Positions 1-10,877 of a stretch of DNA of 64,000 nt are shown one piece after another. The stretch spans positions 744,001-808,000 of the forward strand of contig CAVZIE010000032.1 in assembly GCA_963775185.1 (NCBI GenBank), in the 5' to 3' direction. Positions within the stretch are counted from its first letter, which is position 1. Each line of letters opens with the position of its first letter. A program made the position numbers and the translations under genes. The notes under the pieces were generated by a model. It was not told the DNA's origin, ran no database searches, and was given only the letters and a program-made list of their open reading frames with translations. This DNA is from JAPSGB01 sp963775185. Lineage in GTDB: Bacteria > Myxococcota_A > Polyangia > Polyangiales > Polyangiaceae.

Positions 1-534
1 AACGCGCACGGCGCGGCGGACGCCGTGGCCAACGCGCACGGTGCGGCAGACGCCGTCGCTACGGGCGCGCGGCCCCCCCGCGGTGGCGCGACGCTGGCGC
101 GCCGGAGCGCGCATGCGTCGGCCGCGCGTGCCCCGGCGAGCGCCGCCCGCGCCCCCCGTGCCGGCAACGCGACGGGAAGCGCGGCGCCCACGGCGGTTCC
201 GCGCCGGGACGACATCCCCGCCACTGCCGCGGCTGATGCGCCGCGGGATCCGGCGCCGCGGCTCGCCGCCGCGTCCTGGGCCGAGGTCGAGGACGCGCTG
301 GCGGCTGACGACACGCCGCGCGCCGCGCGAGCGCTCTCGACCATCGCGCGCGGCGCCAAGGACACCGCGACGCGCGCCAAGGCGCGAGTCGGGCTGGCGC
401 AGTTGCTCGCGGCCGACGGGCAGTGCACGCGCGCGTTGCGGATCGCGCTCGCGGTGGCGCACACGCCCGGTGTGGATCCGCGCATCGTGGCCCACGCGCT
501 GGCGGCAACGCGCCGCTGCAACGCCGCTCGCTGA
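1..534 (+). CDS. C-terminal part of an Ala-rich protein with 10-residue repeats (5-prime truncated)
   Basis: Frame 1 is open from the left edge to TGA at 532-534, so the true start lies outside the window. The first 60 bases are two copies of a 30-bp unit encoding NAHGAADAVA. A low-complexity Ala/Arg/Pro stretch follows. The last ~85 residues look like paired helices of a TPR-like module (WAEVEDALAADD, then ARVGLAQLLAADG). That tail resembles the C-termini of some myxobacterial regulatory proteins, but the resemblance is weak. Function unknown. Confidence 0.55.
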   Translation, partial: NAHGAADAVANAHGAADAVATGARPPRGGATLARRSAHASAARAPASAARAPRAGNATGSAAPTAVPRRDDIPATAAADAPRDPAPRLAAASWAEVEDALAADDTPRAARALSTIARGAKDTATRAKARVGLAQLLAADGQCTRALRIALAVAHTPGVDPRIVAHALAATRRCNAAR

Positions 535-572
535 GTGCGGCGCAGGCGGGGGCAGCGGCAACGTCGGCGCGT

Positions 573-1157
573 TCACGGATTGACCAGCGGCTTGCCCGGA
601 CAGGCGGGATCGTCGGGACGGGCGCGACAGTCGGGCGCGGCATCGTCGGCGCGGCGGTAGGCGGTGCCGTCCTGAACGCAGTACGAGCCCGGCAGCTCCG
701 TCGCACCGAAGCCGAAATCCGGCACCAGCGAGGTGCAGCTGAAGCCCGACGGACACTCGCAGTAGCGCGCGCCGGGATCCGGGCCGTCGCAACGGCACGA
801 GCAATACACGGCCCGGGCGGCGGGTCGCGACGTGTTCCACGCTGAAACCGGCACCGTGACCGCATCCGTGCTGTCCGGCACGCGGCAGCGCGCCGGATCC
901 GTATCCGGTTTGGCGAGATCCGCGTCGGTCTGCCCGTACGGACAGCTCACGCGACCCTGGAAGTGGTTGATCAGGCACAGGCGCGTCTCGCACTGCAGCG
1001 AGCGCGTCTCGAGCCCGACCTCGTCGATGCCACGCCCGCTGGTGGTCTGGTCGTATTCGTCCTCCGGAACGCACGGATCGCCCACGCCACCCGACTGGCA
1101 GCCAATCGCACACACCATCACCCCGAGCGCGAGCGCGCCCGTCAGCCACTTGTCCAT
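573..1157 (-). CDS. Cys-rich lipoprotein, unknown function
   Basis: 194 residues. I chose the ATG at 1157 because it gives a compact signal peptide (MDKWLTGALALGVMVCAIGC) with a lipobox ending at Cys20; the longer open frame upstream is Arg-rich and unlikely. About a dozen cysteines, including CSCRCDG and CECPSGFSC, suggest disulfide-bonded small modules in the envelope. No family recognised. It lies just downstream of the NtrC-type gene on the same strand (44-bp gap), so the two could share a transcript. Confidence 0.6.
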   Translation of the reverse strand: MDKWLTGALALGVMVCAIGCQSGGVGDPCVPEDEYDQTTSGRGIDEVGLETRSLQCETRLCLINHFQGRVSCPYGQTDADLAKPDTDPARCRVPDSTDAVTVPVSAWNTSRPAARAVYCSCRCDGPDPGARYCECPSGFSCTSLVPDFGFGATELPGSYCVQDGTAYRRADDAAPDCRARPDDPACPGKPLVNP

Positions 1158-1201
1158 GATCCGTATGTCGCCGGAGCGACGCCGGATGAGCGATCTTGAT
1201 G

Positions 1202-2659
<1,458 letters not shown>

Positions 2660-2712
2660 GGCCGGCAGCCTACGACGCGCCCCGCGCAGACGGAAGGGGC
2701 GCGCGATCGGCC

Positions 2713-2740
2713 GGGGTTTGCCGGTCCGGCGCGGAACCCC
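2713..2740 (+). repeat. REP-like element copy 1
   Basis: Core GCCGGTCCGGCGCGG with perfectly complementary outer arms GGGGTT/AACCCC. It lies 12 bp beyond the vapC stop codon. Confidence 0.85.
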
Positions 2741-2752
2741 GGCAGAGCCCGT

Positions 2753-3136
2753 TCAGCACGTGACGACGGTCGGACGACGCCGTCCACACGAGGCGATGAG
2801 CCGGCGAATGTCGCCCGGATCGCTCGTGTACACCGCGTCGCCCTGTCGAGCCGTGACGAGCGCCACGTGCGCGTCGCAGATGTCGCGCGTCCGGGCGCGA
2901 CCGCACAGCTCGCCGACGTCGCGAGCCACGGGATCGAATGCGGCGATCACGCAATGCCGCAGCGCCGCACCAAGCCGGGCCTGGGACGGCGTCCCGCGCC
3001 AGGTCTGGGCGAGCACGGTGCTGGGCACCAGCACATCGATGCTCGACACGCCGGCCAGCTTCAACGTCGCCCAGATGCCGCGATCGTTGCGTTCGAGCGC
3101 GATCAGCGCACCGGCGTCGAGAACGATCGCGCTCAT
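2753..3136 (-). CDS. vapC: VapC-type PIN-domain toxin
   Basis: 127 residues. PIN-domain hallmarks are an N-terminal Asp in IVLDAGALIALE (Asp7, with a following Glu), a central DICDAHVALVTA and a C-terminal VYTSDPGDI, which together supply the acidic Mg-binding residues of an RNase. The ATG at 3136 overlaps the stop of the upstream antitoxin gene (TCAT on the plus strand at 3133-3136), so the pair is translationally coupled. VapC toxins cleave tRNA or rRNA when free of antitoxin; the target here cannot be told. Confidence 0.88.
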   Translation of the reverse strand: MSAIVLDAGALIALERNDRGIWATLKLAGVSSIDVLVPSTVLAQTWRGTPSQARLGAALRHCVIAAFDPVARDVGELCGRARTRDICDAHVALVTARQGDAVYTSDPGDIRRLIASCGRRRPTVVTC

Positions 3137-3360
3137 CTTCGGCGCTTGCGGAGCCGCCGCGCAGCCTCTTCGAGCTCGCCTGCGTCGAGCTCGCCGTGCT
3201 CGGCTTCCCACTCGCCGACGATGCGCAACAGGCCTTCCGAGCGGAGCTTCTTGCGCGCCGCGTCGGCCATCCACGTCGAGAGCGGCTGCTTGCCGGCCGC
3301 GCGGCGCACCTGGCGCTCGAGCTCTTCGTCCAGGGAGATGGCCAGCCGCGCCACGGTCAT
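3133..3360 (-). CDS. vapB: VapB-like antitoxin
   Basis: 75 residues starting MTVARLAISLDEELERQVRRAA, a ribbon-helix-helix-like DNA-binding N-terminus, followed by a charged Glu/Arg tail that would bind the toxin. It is immediately upstream of and overlaps the PIN-domain gene, the normal vapBC order. By family it neutralises the toxin and autorepresses the operon through sites in the upstream gap (3361-3419). Confidence 0.85.
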   Translation of the reverse strand: MTVARLAISLDEELERQVRRAAGKQPLSTWMADAARKKLRSEGLLRIVGEWEAEHGELDAGELEEAARRLRKRRR

Positions 3361-3419
3361 ACGATGATATTACGCGGCAACGGCGAGACGTCAACGCGGT
3401 CGCCGCGATTCCGCGTCCG

Positions 3420-4337
3420 TCAGAGCCCCCGAGGCGACACCCGCGCACCCGTGCCGGCGAGCGCCGCGTCGACCTCGGCGCGCATGCGCATCGCGTGGAC
3501 CAGCATGGACAGCTTGGGCGCTACCAGGATCGCCTGCGCCGTGTCACGCACCACGCCGCTGCACGCGGACGGATCGGGCTCGGCGTCGAGCCCGTCGACG
3601 AGCGTCGCGAGCGGCGTGCGTCCGCGGCGGGCCAGCGGCGCGAGCGCCGCCACGGAACGTCGCAGTCGCGACACATCGGCGGCCACCGGCGACAGTACGG
3701 TTCCCACGACCGCGCCGGGCTCTCGTGCCCGCTGGCGCAGCGCCGTCACCGCGGACGGGCACCGGGGCGCCGCACACTCGACGAGCACCGCGTCGACCAG
3801 CGGCCAAGCCAGCAGCGCCGCGTGGCGCACCCGCGGATCCGGGGACGCCGGCGCAGCACAGCGGAACTCCGCGGCGGCGGCCGGCGCGGCCGGGCACGCA
3901 TCGACCGCCGCCGCGCGAAACGTGCCGTCCGGCGACCCCCAGCTCGGCTCGGACAGGAACGCGACGGCGCTCCACGCATCGACGTGATCGTGCTGCCACG
4001 CGGCCAGCGCGTGTGCGGCCGACGCTTCGTCCAGATCGAGCGCGAGCGGCTGCGCTTCCTCGTGCAGCTGGTCCAAGGCGTCGGACAGCTTGGCGATGGA
4101 CGCGGCGTCGAGCGCCCGCGCCAGCAGCGCGAGGCGGCACGCGCGCACGCGCGCCGCCGGGGCGCCGAGCCCGAGCTGTCGCGCCGCGGCGGACACGGCC
4201 GGCGCCGGGCCGGTGATCACCGCCAGCCTGAACCTCGGCGCGGAGGGCGTCGGGCGGTCCCGATGGCAGCCCGACACGGCGATCACGAGCGCGGCGAGCG
4301 CGACGGCAAACGCGCGCTCAGCGCCGGGACGCGGCAA
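3420..4337 (-). CDS. Ala-rich lipoprotein, unknown function
   Basis: 305 residues. The N-terminus MPRPGAERAFAVALAALV leads to ...VSGC, a lipobox with Cys about residue 24. The body is Ala/Leu-rich and largely helical, with scattered Cys. No family recognised. Its start overlaps the end of the next upstream gene by 20 bp (4318-4337), which suggests co-transcription. Confidence 0.6.
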   Translation of the reverse strand: MPRPGAERAFAVALAALVIAVSGCHRDRPTPSAPRFRLAVITGPAPAVSAAARQLGLGAPAARVRACRLALLARALDAASIAKLSDALDQLHEEAQPLALDLDEASAAHALAAWQHDHVDAWSAVAFLSEPSWGSPDGTFRAAAVDACPAAPAAAAEFRCAAPASPDPRVRHAALLAWPLVDAVLVECAAPRCPSAVTALRQRAREPGAVVGTVLSPVAADVSRLRRSVAALAPLARRGRTPLATLVDGLDAEPDPSACSGVVRDTAQAILVAPKLSMLVHAMRMRAEVDAALAGTGARVSPRGL

Positions 4338-4914
4338 TCTGCGTAACGACGTTGTAGATACCGGTGGTCGTCCCGCTCAGCGCACCGTTGCCGAGCGTCA
4401 CGTCGAACGAGCCCTCCCAGATCCCCGTGCCCACCGGACACGTGCCGGTCGCGTGCTGCCCCGACAGCTGCACGATGCAGATCGCGCCGTTCTTGAACTC
4501 CGGGCTCGAGATCTGCCACGTCCCGCCCCAGTCGCCGAACCCATCCGCCGTCGAGGTCCGCGTCGCCGTGAAGCCCGCGCGGGGCCCGTTGAACGGATTG
4601 CAATACGGTCCCGTGTCGTCATCGGCGATGCTCGACGTCGCGTTCGCGCTCGAGGGCCCGAGCTTTTTTACCGCGACGGCCAGCACGCGGTGATACGTGC
4701 AGTAGCCCGGATCATCGATGGTGTAGTCGAAATCCAGCGTTGCCGAGCCGCCGTTCACGATGGCCGTGCCCTGGTGATACTTGACGAGCGGCGTGGACGC
4801 GACGAAGTCCCACGTCCCGTCCACGCTGCTGCTGCTAGCGCCGCTTCCGTTCGACACGCTCGTGCACGACGCCGCGATCAGCGCCAGCGCGCAGGCCCCC
4901 AGCCGTTCCCTCAT
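4318..4914 (-). CDS. Small beta-rich lipoprotein, unknown function
   Basis: 198 residues from ATG 4914 (MRERLGACALALIAASC), with a lipobox at ALIAASC followed by a Ser-rich spacer (SNGSGASSSS). The body begins VDGTWDFVAS and continues with alternating Thr/Gly/Tyr strands typical of small beta-barrel or lipocalin-like secreted proteins. The longer open frame (to 4962) adds an Arg-rich stretch before the signal peptide and is less likely. No family assigned. Confidence 0.6.
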   Translation of the reverse strand: MRERLGACALALIAASCTSVSNGSGASSSSVDGTWDFVASTPLVKYHQGTAIVNGGSATLDFDYTIDDPGYCTYHRVLAVAVKKLGPSSANATSSIADDDTGPYCNPFNGPRAGFTATRTSTADGFGDWGGTWQISSPEFKNGAICIVQLSGQHATGTCPVGTGIWEGSFDVTLGNGALSGTTTGIYNVVTQIAASRR

Positions 4915-5023
4915 GGGGCAGACTTCCTCCGCCCGGCGACGGACGTCAAGGCGCGACCGCATCGAAAGTCCGATTCAAGCGCTAGAGTTCGAGTCAGCCG
5001 CGAGCTCTGGTGGGCCTCTCGGC

Positions 5024-5821
5024 TCAGTTCGTCGCTTCGCTGTCGAGACGGCGCAGGAAGCGCTTCGCGGGCACGACGAACGCGCTGTCCGGGTACTTGG
5101 CGAGCACGGTGTGGAAGAGCGTGCGCGCCTTCGCCCGCTCTTTCATCTTCATGTACGTCTCGCCGAGCAGCACCATCGCCTCCGGCTCGAGACCGGAGCC
5201 GTCGTAGTTGCGGAGCGCGTACTGGCAGCGGGCGACCGCGGCGTTGAAGTTGTCCTCGTTCAGGTAGAAGCGCGCGACGTAGAGCTCGTGGCGCGCGAGC
5301 ACGCCCGTCACGACCTCGAGCATGTAGCGGAGCTCCTCGGTCTTCTTGTAGCCGGGGTAGTCGCCGAGGAACGCCTGGATCGACGAGTAGGCCTCGTGCA
5401 CCGTCGCCAGATCGCGCTCCTCCAGGGGCGGCAGCAAGAGCGACTGGCTGGTCTGCTCGTACAGGGCCTTGGCGGCGCGGAAGCGCGCGTAGGGCACCTC
5501 CGGGTCGTTCGGGTAGTCGTGGACGAAGCCCTTGTAGCCGGTGATCGCCTCGGCGTACTTTTCCTGGTGGTAGTCGATGTCGGCCATGCGCAGATCGGCC
5601 AGCCGCGCGTAGCGGCTGTAGCCGTACTTGCGCTTGACGTCCTGCATCAGCGTCGTGGCGGTCTCCCAGTCGCGGTCGAAGAACGCGTCGAGGGCCTCGT
5701 CGTAGGCGCGCTTGGCGTTCTCGGTGTACTGGAGCGGATTCTGGGGCGGCTGCTTGTGGGCGCAGCCGAGCGGCGCCGCGAGCGTCACGCCCAGGGAGAC
5801 TGCGAGAAGCCAGCGGCGCAT
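5024..5821 (-). CDS. bamD: Outer membrane assembly lipoprotein BamD
   Basis: 265 residues. The signal peptide ends in PLGC (lipobox Cys about residue 20). Five TPR-like helical pairs follow, including ARLADLRMADIDYHQEKYAEAI and YPNDPEVPYARFRAAKALYEQ, the TPR pattern of the YfiO/BamD family. BamD is an essential lipoprotein of the BAM complex that inserts beta-barrels in the outer membrane. ATG 5821 gives a clean signal peptide, whereas the long open frame upstream antisense to greA is a shadow. A BamB-like gene lies 5 kb away. Confidence 0.88.
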   Translation of the reverse strand: MRRWLLAVSLGVTLAAPLGCAHKQPPQNPLQYTENAKRAYDEALDAFFDRDWETATTLMQDVKRKYGYSRYARLADLRMADIDYHQEKYAEAITGYKGFVHDYPNDPEVPYARFRAAKALYEQTSQSLLLPPLEERDLATVHEAYSSIQAFLGDYPGYKKTEELRYMLEVVTGVLARHELYVARFYLNEDNFNAAVARCQYALRNYDGSGLEPEAMVLLGETYMKMKERAKARTLFHTVLAKYPDSAFVVPAKRFLRRLDSEATN

Positions 5822-5906
5822 GGTCGGGCAAGGGGTTAGCCGGAATCCCGGATCCCGGCAAGCGGAGCTTGATCGGGCCGGAGCCTGGAGTAAAAGGGGA
5901 GGACCG

Positions 5907-6380
5907 ATGGCCGAACCCGTTCCCATGACGCCCCGCGGGGCCGCCGGCCTCCGCGAGGAGCTGGTGCGCCTGAAGGAGGAGCGGCCGAAGATCTCCCGCG
6001 AAATCGGCGTCGCGCGCGAGCACGGGGACCTCAAGGAGAACGCCGAGTACCACGCCGCCAAGGAGCGCCAGGGCATGGTCGAGGCGCGCATCAAGGACAT
6101 CGAGGACAAGCTCTCGCGCTCCGAGGTCATCGATCCCGCGAAGCTCTCGGGCAGCCGCATCCGCTTCGGCGCGACGGTCGGCCTGCTCAACCTCGATACC
6201 GACGACGAGGTCACCTACCAGATCGTCGGCGCCGACGAGGCCAACATCGACCAGGGCACGATCTCCGTCTCGGCGCCCCTCGCGCGCGCGCTGATCGGCA
6301 AGGAGATCGGTGACGAGGTCACAATCAAGCTCCCGGCCGGCACGCGCCGCTACGAGATCTCCAGCGTCGAGTTCCACTGA
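5907..6380 (+). CDS. greA: Transcription elongation factor GreA
   Basis: 157 residues, the normal GreA length. The N-terminal coiled coil carries the acidic tip region REHGDLKENAEYHAAKE, which reaches the RNA polymerase active site and stimulates transcript cleavage in backtracked complexes. The C-terminal FKBP-like domain ends with DEVTIKLPAGTRRYEISSV. The ATG at 5907 has a good ribosome binding site (AGGGGAGG). Stands alone between divergent bamD and the sulfatase gene. Confidence 0.95.
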   Translation: MAEPVPMTPRGAAGLREELVRLKEERPKISREIGVAREHGDLKENAEYHAAKERQGMVEARIKDIEDKLSRSEVIDPAKLSGSRIRFGATVGLLNLDTDDEVTYQIVGADEANIDQGTISVSAPLARALIGKEIGDEVTIKLPAGTRRYEISSVEFH

Positions 6381-6396
6381 CGCGCCGGGAAGCCCC

Positions 6397-9300
6397 GTGC
6401 CCCGTGCGAAGCGGCTGGTAGGGATTGCCGGTCCGGCGCGAGGCAGCGCGCGGGCCGCCGGCGCGATCGCCCGCGGCGTGCTCTCGGCGTGGGTCGTCGT
6501 GGCGGCGGAGCTGGTCGTGGTCGCGCTGGCGAACCGCGCGCGCATCGCCAGCGTGTGGGAGCTGCAGTTCGGCACGCTGTGGCTCGCGCCGGTGGCGCTC
6601 GCCGGCGCCGCCCTGGGCGGCGCGCTGGGCGCCACGCTGCTCGCGCTGCTCCGCGCCGCGGCCGAGCGCGGCGCCCGCGCCGCGCTCGGCGCGGCCGTCG
6701 CCGCCGGTGGCGCCGCGGCGGCGTGGGGCGTCGGCGGCGGACGCCACCTGGCCACGGTGGCGACGCGCGGCGGCTTCGCGCTCGGCGTCGGCGCGCTCGG
6801 CGGCATCGCCGTGTGGCTGCTCGCGCCGCGCCTGGCGCGGGCCGTGGAAGCGCGGCCGCGTGCCGTCGCGGCCGTCGCCGCGGCGCTGGTCGTCGGCCTC
6901 GAGCTCGCGAACCGGCTGCTGCTGGTGCGGCTGTACCCGGGATTCCACCTCGCCCTGGCCGCGCTCGCGCTGGCGCTCGCGCCGGCGATCGGCCTGGCCG
7001 CGCCGCTCCCGCGACGGCCCGGCATCGTCGCCGGCGGGCTCGCCGCCGCCGTCGCCTTGCTCGCACTGGGCGCGCGCCCCGCCGCCGCGCGCCTGGCGTG
7101 GTTCGACAACTTCCGGCTGCTGCTCGTGGAGCGGGCGCCGCTGCTGGGTCAGGCGGTGCGCGTGGCGGCGCGGCTCGCGCCGCCCCCGCCGATCGCCGAC
7201 GACGCGTGCAGCGGCGCGGGCTGCGACGACGCGCCGACCACCAGCGCGAGCCACGCCCTCGACCTGCGCGGGCGCGATCTGTTGCTGATCAGCATCGACG
7301 CGCTTCGCGCCGACCACGTCGGCGCCTACGGCTACGGCCGGCCGACCACGCCGCACATCGACGCCCTGGCCAAGCAGGGCGCGCTGTTCGACGACGCCTA
7401 CTGCCCCACGCCGCACACCTCGTACTCGGTCACGTCGATGATGACCGGCAAGTACATGCGTCCGCTGCTGCTCCAGGGCGCGGGCCAGGACTCGGACACC
7501 TGGGCGTCGCTGCTTCGCACCTACGGCTTCCGCACCGCGGCGTTCTATCCGCCGGCGGTCTTCTTCATCGATCCGGACCGCTTCCAGACCTTCAAGCAGA
7601 GCTTCCTGGGCTTCGAGTACCGCAAGGTGGAGTTCGCCGAAGGCGACGCGCGGGTCGGCCAGGTCGAGAGCTACATGCGAGGCGAGGGGACGGACCGGCG
7701 CGTGTTCGCGTGGGTCCACCTGTTTTCGCCCCACGAGCCGTACGAGGCGCACCCCGGCCACGCCTTCGGCGACCGCGACGTCGATCGCTACGACTCGGAG
7801 ATCGCCTTCGCCGACAGCACCGTGGGCAAGCTGGTCGCCCTGTTCCGCAAGCAGCGCCCGGGAGCCGTCGTGATCGTCACCGCCGATCACGGCGAGGAGT
7901 TCGGCGACCACGGCGGCCACTATCACGGCAGCTCCGTCTACGAGGAGCAGGTGCGCGTGCCGCTGGTGATCAGCGCGCCGGGCGCGATCGCCGCCGGCAC
8001 GCGCATCGGCGAGGTGGTCCAGACCATCGATCTCCTGCCGACCGTGCTCGGCGCGCTGGACATCCCGCGACCGCCGCGCATCCGCGGCCGCGATCTCGGC
8101 GATCTGCTCGCCGGCGAGCGCAAGCCCGGCGACGGGCTCGCGCTCGCCGAGACCGACGAGCAGGAGCTGCTCGCCAAGGGCCCGTTCCGGCTCGTGTGCC
8201 AGCGCCAGGTGGGCGCGTGCAAGCTGTTCGATCTCCGCACCGATCCCCACGAGAACCGCGACGTCGCCCACGACGACAGCGAGCGCTTCGAGGCCATGCG
8301 CCGCGAGCTGCGCGAGCTGGCGGCGTCGCACGGCCGCTTCGAGGTGCGCGGGCTGCACGCCGAGGGCAAGGGCTGGCCGCCGGCGATCCTGCGCGGCGTC
8401 GCCGGCGACGGGGACGCCGCCGACGAGATCGCCGGGCTGCTCGACGACGCCGACGTGGCGATCCGGCGCAAGGCCGCGGAGGTGCTGTTCCAGCTGAGAC
8501 GCAAGGAGACGGCCCCGGCGCTGCGCCTCGCCCTGGGCCGGGACGAGGACGAGCAGGTCCGGCGCTGGTGCGCGCTGGCCCTGACGCGCCTGGGGGAAGG
8601 CGCGCCGCTCGCCTACGAGCTCGCGAAATCCGACGACCCGAAATGGCGGCGGCTCGCCGCACTCGCGCTGGCGGAGGGCGGCGACGGGCGAGGCGAGGGC
8701 ACGCTGATCGCGTGGTGGAAGGATCACGCGAGTCGCGACTACCAGCGCTCCCGCGAGCTGCTCGACGCGTTCGCCGCGATCCGCGCCAAGGACGCGGTGT
8801 GGCCGCTCGTGCAGTCGCTGGACGACGTGCGCCTCAGGCCGTTCATCGCGGCGACCCTGGCGGCCATCGGCGAGGACGTGGCGCGCGTGCCCCTGGCCAA
8901 GGCGCTGGCGCGCGAGCGCTACCAGAGCGCCCGCATCGCCATCACCCGCGCCCTGGTCGATCTGGGCGCCGAGCAGGAGCTGGCCGAGCCGCTGGTGCGC
9001 TGGCTCGGCGTGCCGGATCCGCTGCCCGGCGGCCTGGGCTACGCCGAGCAGGCCGGCATCCTCGAGAACATCGGCGGGCCGGACAAGGGCGATCTGGCGC
9101 GGCTCCGCAAGCAGAGCGGCGCCGGCGTCGCGGTGACGCTGATCGTGCCGCGGGGAGGGAACGGGCAGGGGGTGCGGGCGCTGGTCCGGGCCCGGGCACC
9201 GATCGGCGCCGGCCAGATCCACATCGGCGCGCCCGGGAACCTGCTCAGGTACGACTCCAAGGGTGAGCTGATAAAATCGCGAGATCTACCAAGAATCGAC

Positions 9301-9519
9301 GCAAGCCGTGTACTTGATATCGCGCTCCCGCAGTCGAAGGATCTGGTCGAGGTCCACGCGACGCTGCCGGCCTCGCTGGGCGCCAAGGCCGGGCACGCGA
9401 TCCGGGTCGTGGTGTACGCGGACCACGCGGTCGAGCTCGACGCCGTCGCGCTCGTCCCGCTGAGCGACGAGATGCCGCCCCCGGCACCGAAGCCGTGGAA
9501 GCCATCTGGAGGGCGCTAG
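6397..9519 (+). CDS. Membrane sulfatase / alkaline-phosphatase-superfamily protein with HEAT-like repeats
   Basis: About 1040 residues from GTG 6397 (GTG 6478 is an alternative start). Roughly 250 N-terminal residues form several Ala/Leu/Val membrane segments. The sulfatase fold starts near residue 293 (LLLISIDALRADHVGAYGY, metal ligand Asp). The nucleophile region reads CPTPHTSYSVTSMMTGKY. Later metal ligands lie in TADHGEEFGDHGGHYHG (about residue 495). After about residue 660 the protein is made of Ala/Leu/Arg helical repeats of HEAT type. The nucleophile segment lacks the CxPxR sulfatase signature, so a phosphoglycerol-transferase-like or other hydrolase role is possible. Substrate unknown. 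Confidence 0.82.
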   Translation: MPRAKRLVGIAGPARGSARAAGAIARGVLSAWVVVAAELVVVALANRARIASVWELQFGTLWLAPVALAGAALGGALGATLLALLRAAAERGARAALGAAVAAGGAAAAWGVGGGRHLATVATRGGFALGVGALGGIAVWLLAPRLARAVEARPRAVAAVAAALVVGLELANRLLLVRLYPGFHLALAALALALAPAIGLAAPLPRRPGIVAGGLAAAVALLALGARPAAARLAWFDNFRLLLVERAPLLGQAVRVAARLAPPPPIADDACSGAGCDDAPTTSASHALDLRGRDLLLISIDALRADHVGAYGYGRPTTPHIDALAKQGALFDDAYCPTPHTSYSVTSMMTGKYMRPLLLQGAGQDSDTWASLLRTYGFRTAAFYPPAVFFIDPDRFQTFKQSFLGFEYRKVEFAEGDARVGQVESYMRGEGTDRRVFAWVHLFSPHEPYEAHPGHAFGDRDVDRYDSEIAFADSTVGKLVALFRKQRPGAVVIVTADHGEEFGDHGGHYHGSSVYEEQVRVPLVISAPGAIAAGTRIGEVVQTIDLLPTVLGALDIPRPPRIRGRDLGDLLAGERKPGDGLALAETDEQELLAKGPFRLVCQRQVGACKLFDLRTDPHENRDVAHDDSERFEAMRRELRELAASHGRFEVRGLHAEGKGWPPAILRGVAGDGDAADEIAGLLDDADVAIRRKAAEVLFQLRRKETAPALRLALGRDEDEQVRRWCALALTRLGEGAPLAYELAKSDDPKWRRLAALALAEGGDGRGEGTLIAWWKDHASRDYQRSRELLDAFAAIRAKDAVWPLVQSLDDVRLRPFIAATLAAIGEDVARVPLAKALARERYQSARIAITRALVDLGAEQELAEPLVRWLGVPDPLPGGLGYAEQAGILENIGGPDKGDLARLRKQSGAGVAVTLIVPRGGNGQGVRALVRARAPIGAGQIHIGAPGNLLRYDSKGELIKSRDLPRIDASRVLDIALPQSKDLVEVHATLPASLGAKAGHAIRVVVYADHAVELDAVALVPLSDEMPPPAPKPWKPSGGR
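6421..6440 (+). repeat. REP-like element copy 2 (partial, inside coding sequence)
   Basis: Left arm GGGATT and core GCCGGTCCGGCGCG are present; the right arm is missing (AGGCAG instead of AATCC). It is read in frame as GIAGPAR if translation starts at GTG 6397, and lies in the 5-prime leader if it starts at GTG 6478. Confidence 0.7.
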
Positions 9520-9522
9520 CAC

Positions 9523-10877
9523 TTGGCCGCCAAACGCGCGACCGGTGGTATAGAGGCGCCGGTGACAGAGGACGACGACAAGGAGACACGCCGTTCGCGA
9601 CGCGCCCGGCGCCGGGAACAGGGCGAGGCGCCGGGCGGCGAGGAGACAACGGAGCAGACGGCGGAAGCCGCCGGCTCCGCCGACGCCGCCGACAACCGAC
9701 GAACGACGACGCCGCGGAGGCCTCGAGCGCCGACGCTGGCGACGAGCCGGAAGGCGACGACGAAGCGGAGGCCGCCCCGGCCGCTTCCGCGCCGGCCCGG
9801 AAGAAGAAGAAGAAGAAAAAGCGGACCGACGCCGACGCCGTCGATCCGGACAGCATCCGCGACCGCAACCGTCGCGTCCGCGCCCGCGCGGCCGAGCGCC
9901 GTCGCGAGAAGCGCGAGGGCAGCGCCGGCGCGCGGGGCCTGGACGCCAGCGAGATGGTGGACGACGCGCTCTCGCGCAGCACGAAGGCGCTCGGCGATTG
10001 GGTCAAGGACCACTTCAACATCGTGCAGTGGCTGGTCGTTGCCGCGCTGGTCGGCGTGGTCGGCTGGAAGATCTACGACTACCGGACGAGCAAGGCGCTC
10101 GAGAAGGCGTCGGACGACCTGGTCAGCGCCGTGGTCGACGAGCAGGGCCGCATCGCCGGCGAGGCGGCCGTGCCCGGCGAGGAGGAGTACGACCCGCGCA
10201 AGGAGTTCAAGACCGACGCCGCCCGGCTCGACGCGGCCGCGAAATCGTACCGCGCCGCGGCGGCCATCCGCCCCGGATCCGGCACGTCGATCATGGCGCG
10301 GCTCGGCCTGGCCGGCGTGCTCTACGATCAGGGCAAGTACGACGAAGCGCGCAAGGAGTACGAGGCCGTCAAGACCAGCGAGCTCGGTCAGCACGACGCC
10401 GACGTCCGCTATCGCGCCGTCGAGGGCATCGGCATGAGCCTCGAAGCGAAGGGCCAGACCGACGCCGCCGACAAGACCTATCACGAGCTCGAGAACGCCG
10501 ACGCGACGGGCTTCTCCGCGCTTGGGCTGTATCACGAGGCGCGCCTCGCGAACGCCCGCGGCGACAAGGACAAGGCCAAGGCGCTGCTCAAGAAGGCGCA
10601 GACCAAATTGTCGTCGTCGAGCTCGCCGTACCAGCCGACGGGCTATCTGGATCAGATGACGGCCCAGCTCATGCGCCAGATCGATCCCACCGCCGTTACG
10701 CCGCCCAAGAGCGACTACACGGCCGAGGATCTGTCCAAGCTCAAGGCGCAGATCATGAAGGATCCGAAGAAGCTCCAGGAGCTGCTCCGCAAGCTCGGCA
10801 AGGGCGGCACGCCCGGCGACTTGCCGGAGCCGCCCGCGCTCCCCGAAGCCCCGGCGCCCGCGGGCTCGGCGCCATGA
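9523..10877 (+). CDS. YfgM-like TPR membrane protein (frame break near 9697)
   Basis: Starts at TTG 9523. The first ~58 residues (MAAKRATGGIEAP, then acidic and Arg-rich) are in one frame; from about 9697 the reading continues in another (NDDAAEASSADAG), with a Lys-rich stretch. A single membrane helix follows (about 10018-10070, IVQWLVVAALVGVVGWKIY) and then TPR units (SIMARLGLAGVLYDQGKYDEARKEY). One transmembrane segment plus periplasmic TPRs and a BamB-like gene immediately after, overlapping as ATGA, match the yfgM-bamB arrangement of other bacteria; YfgM assists export at SecYEG. One missing base, for example in AACC, would restore the frame. Confidence 0.72.

Noticed and set aside
4911..7109. 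732-codon minus-strand open frame across greA and the sulfatase start
   Set aside because: Antisense to greA and the sulfatase gene, low-complexity translation, typical GC-rich shadow.
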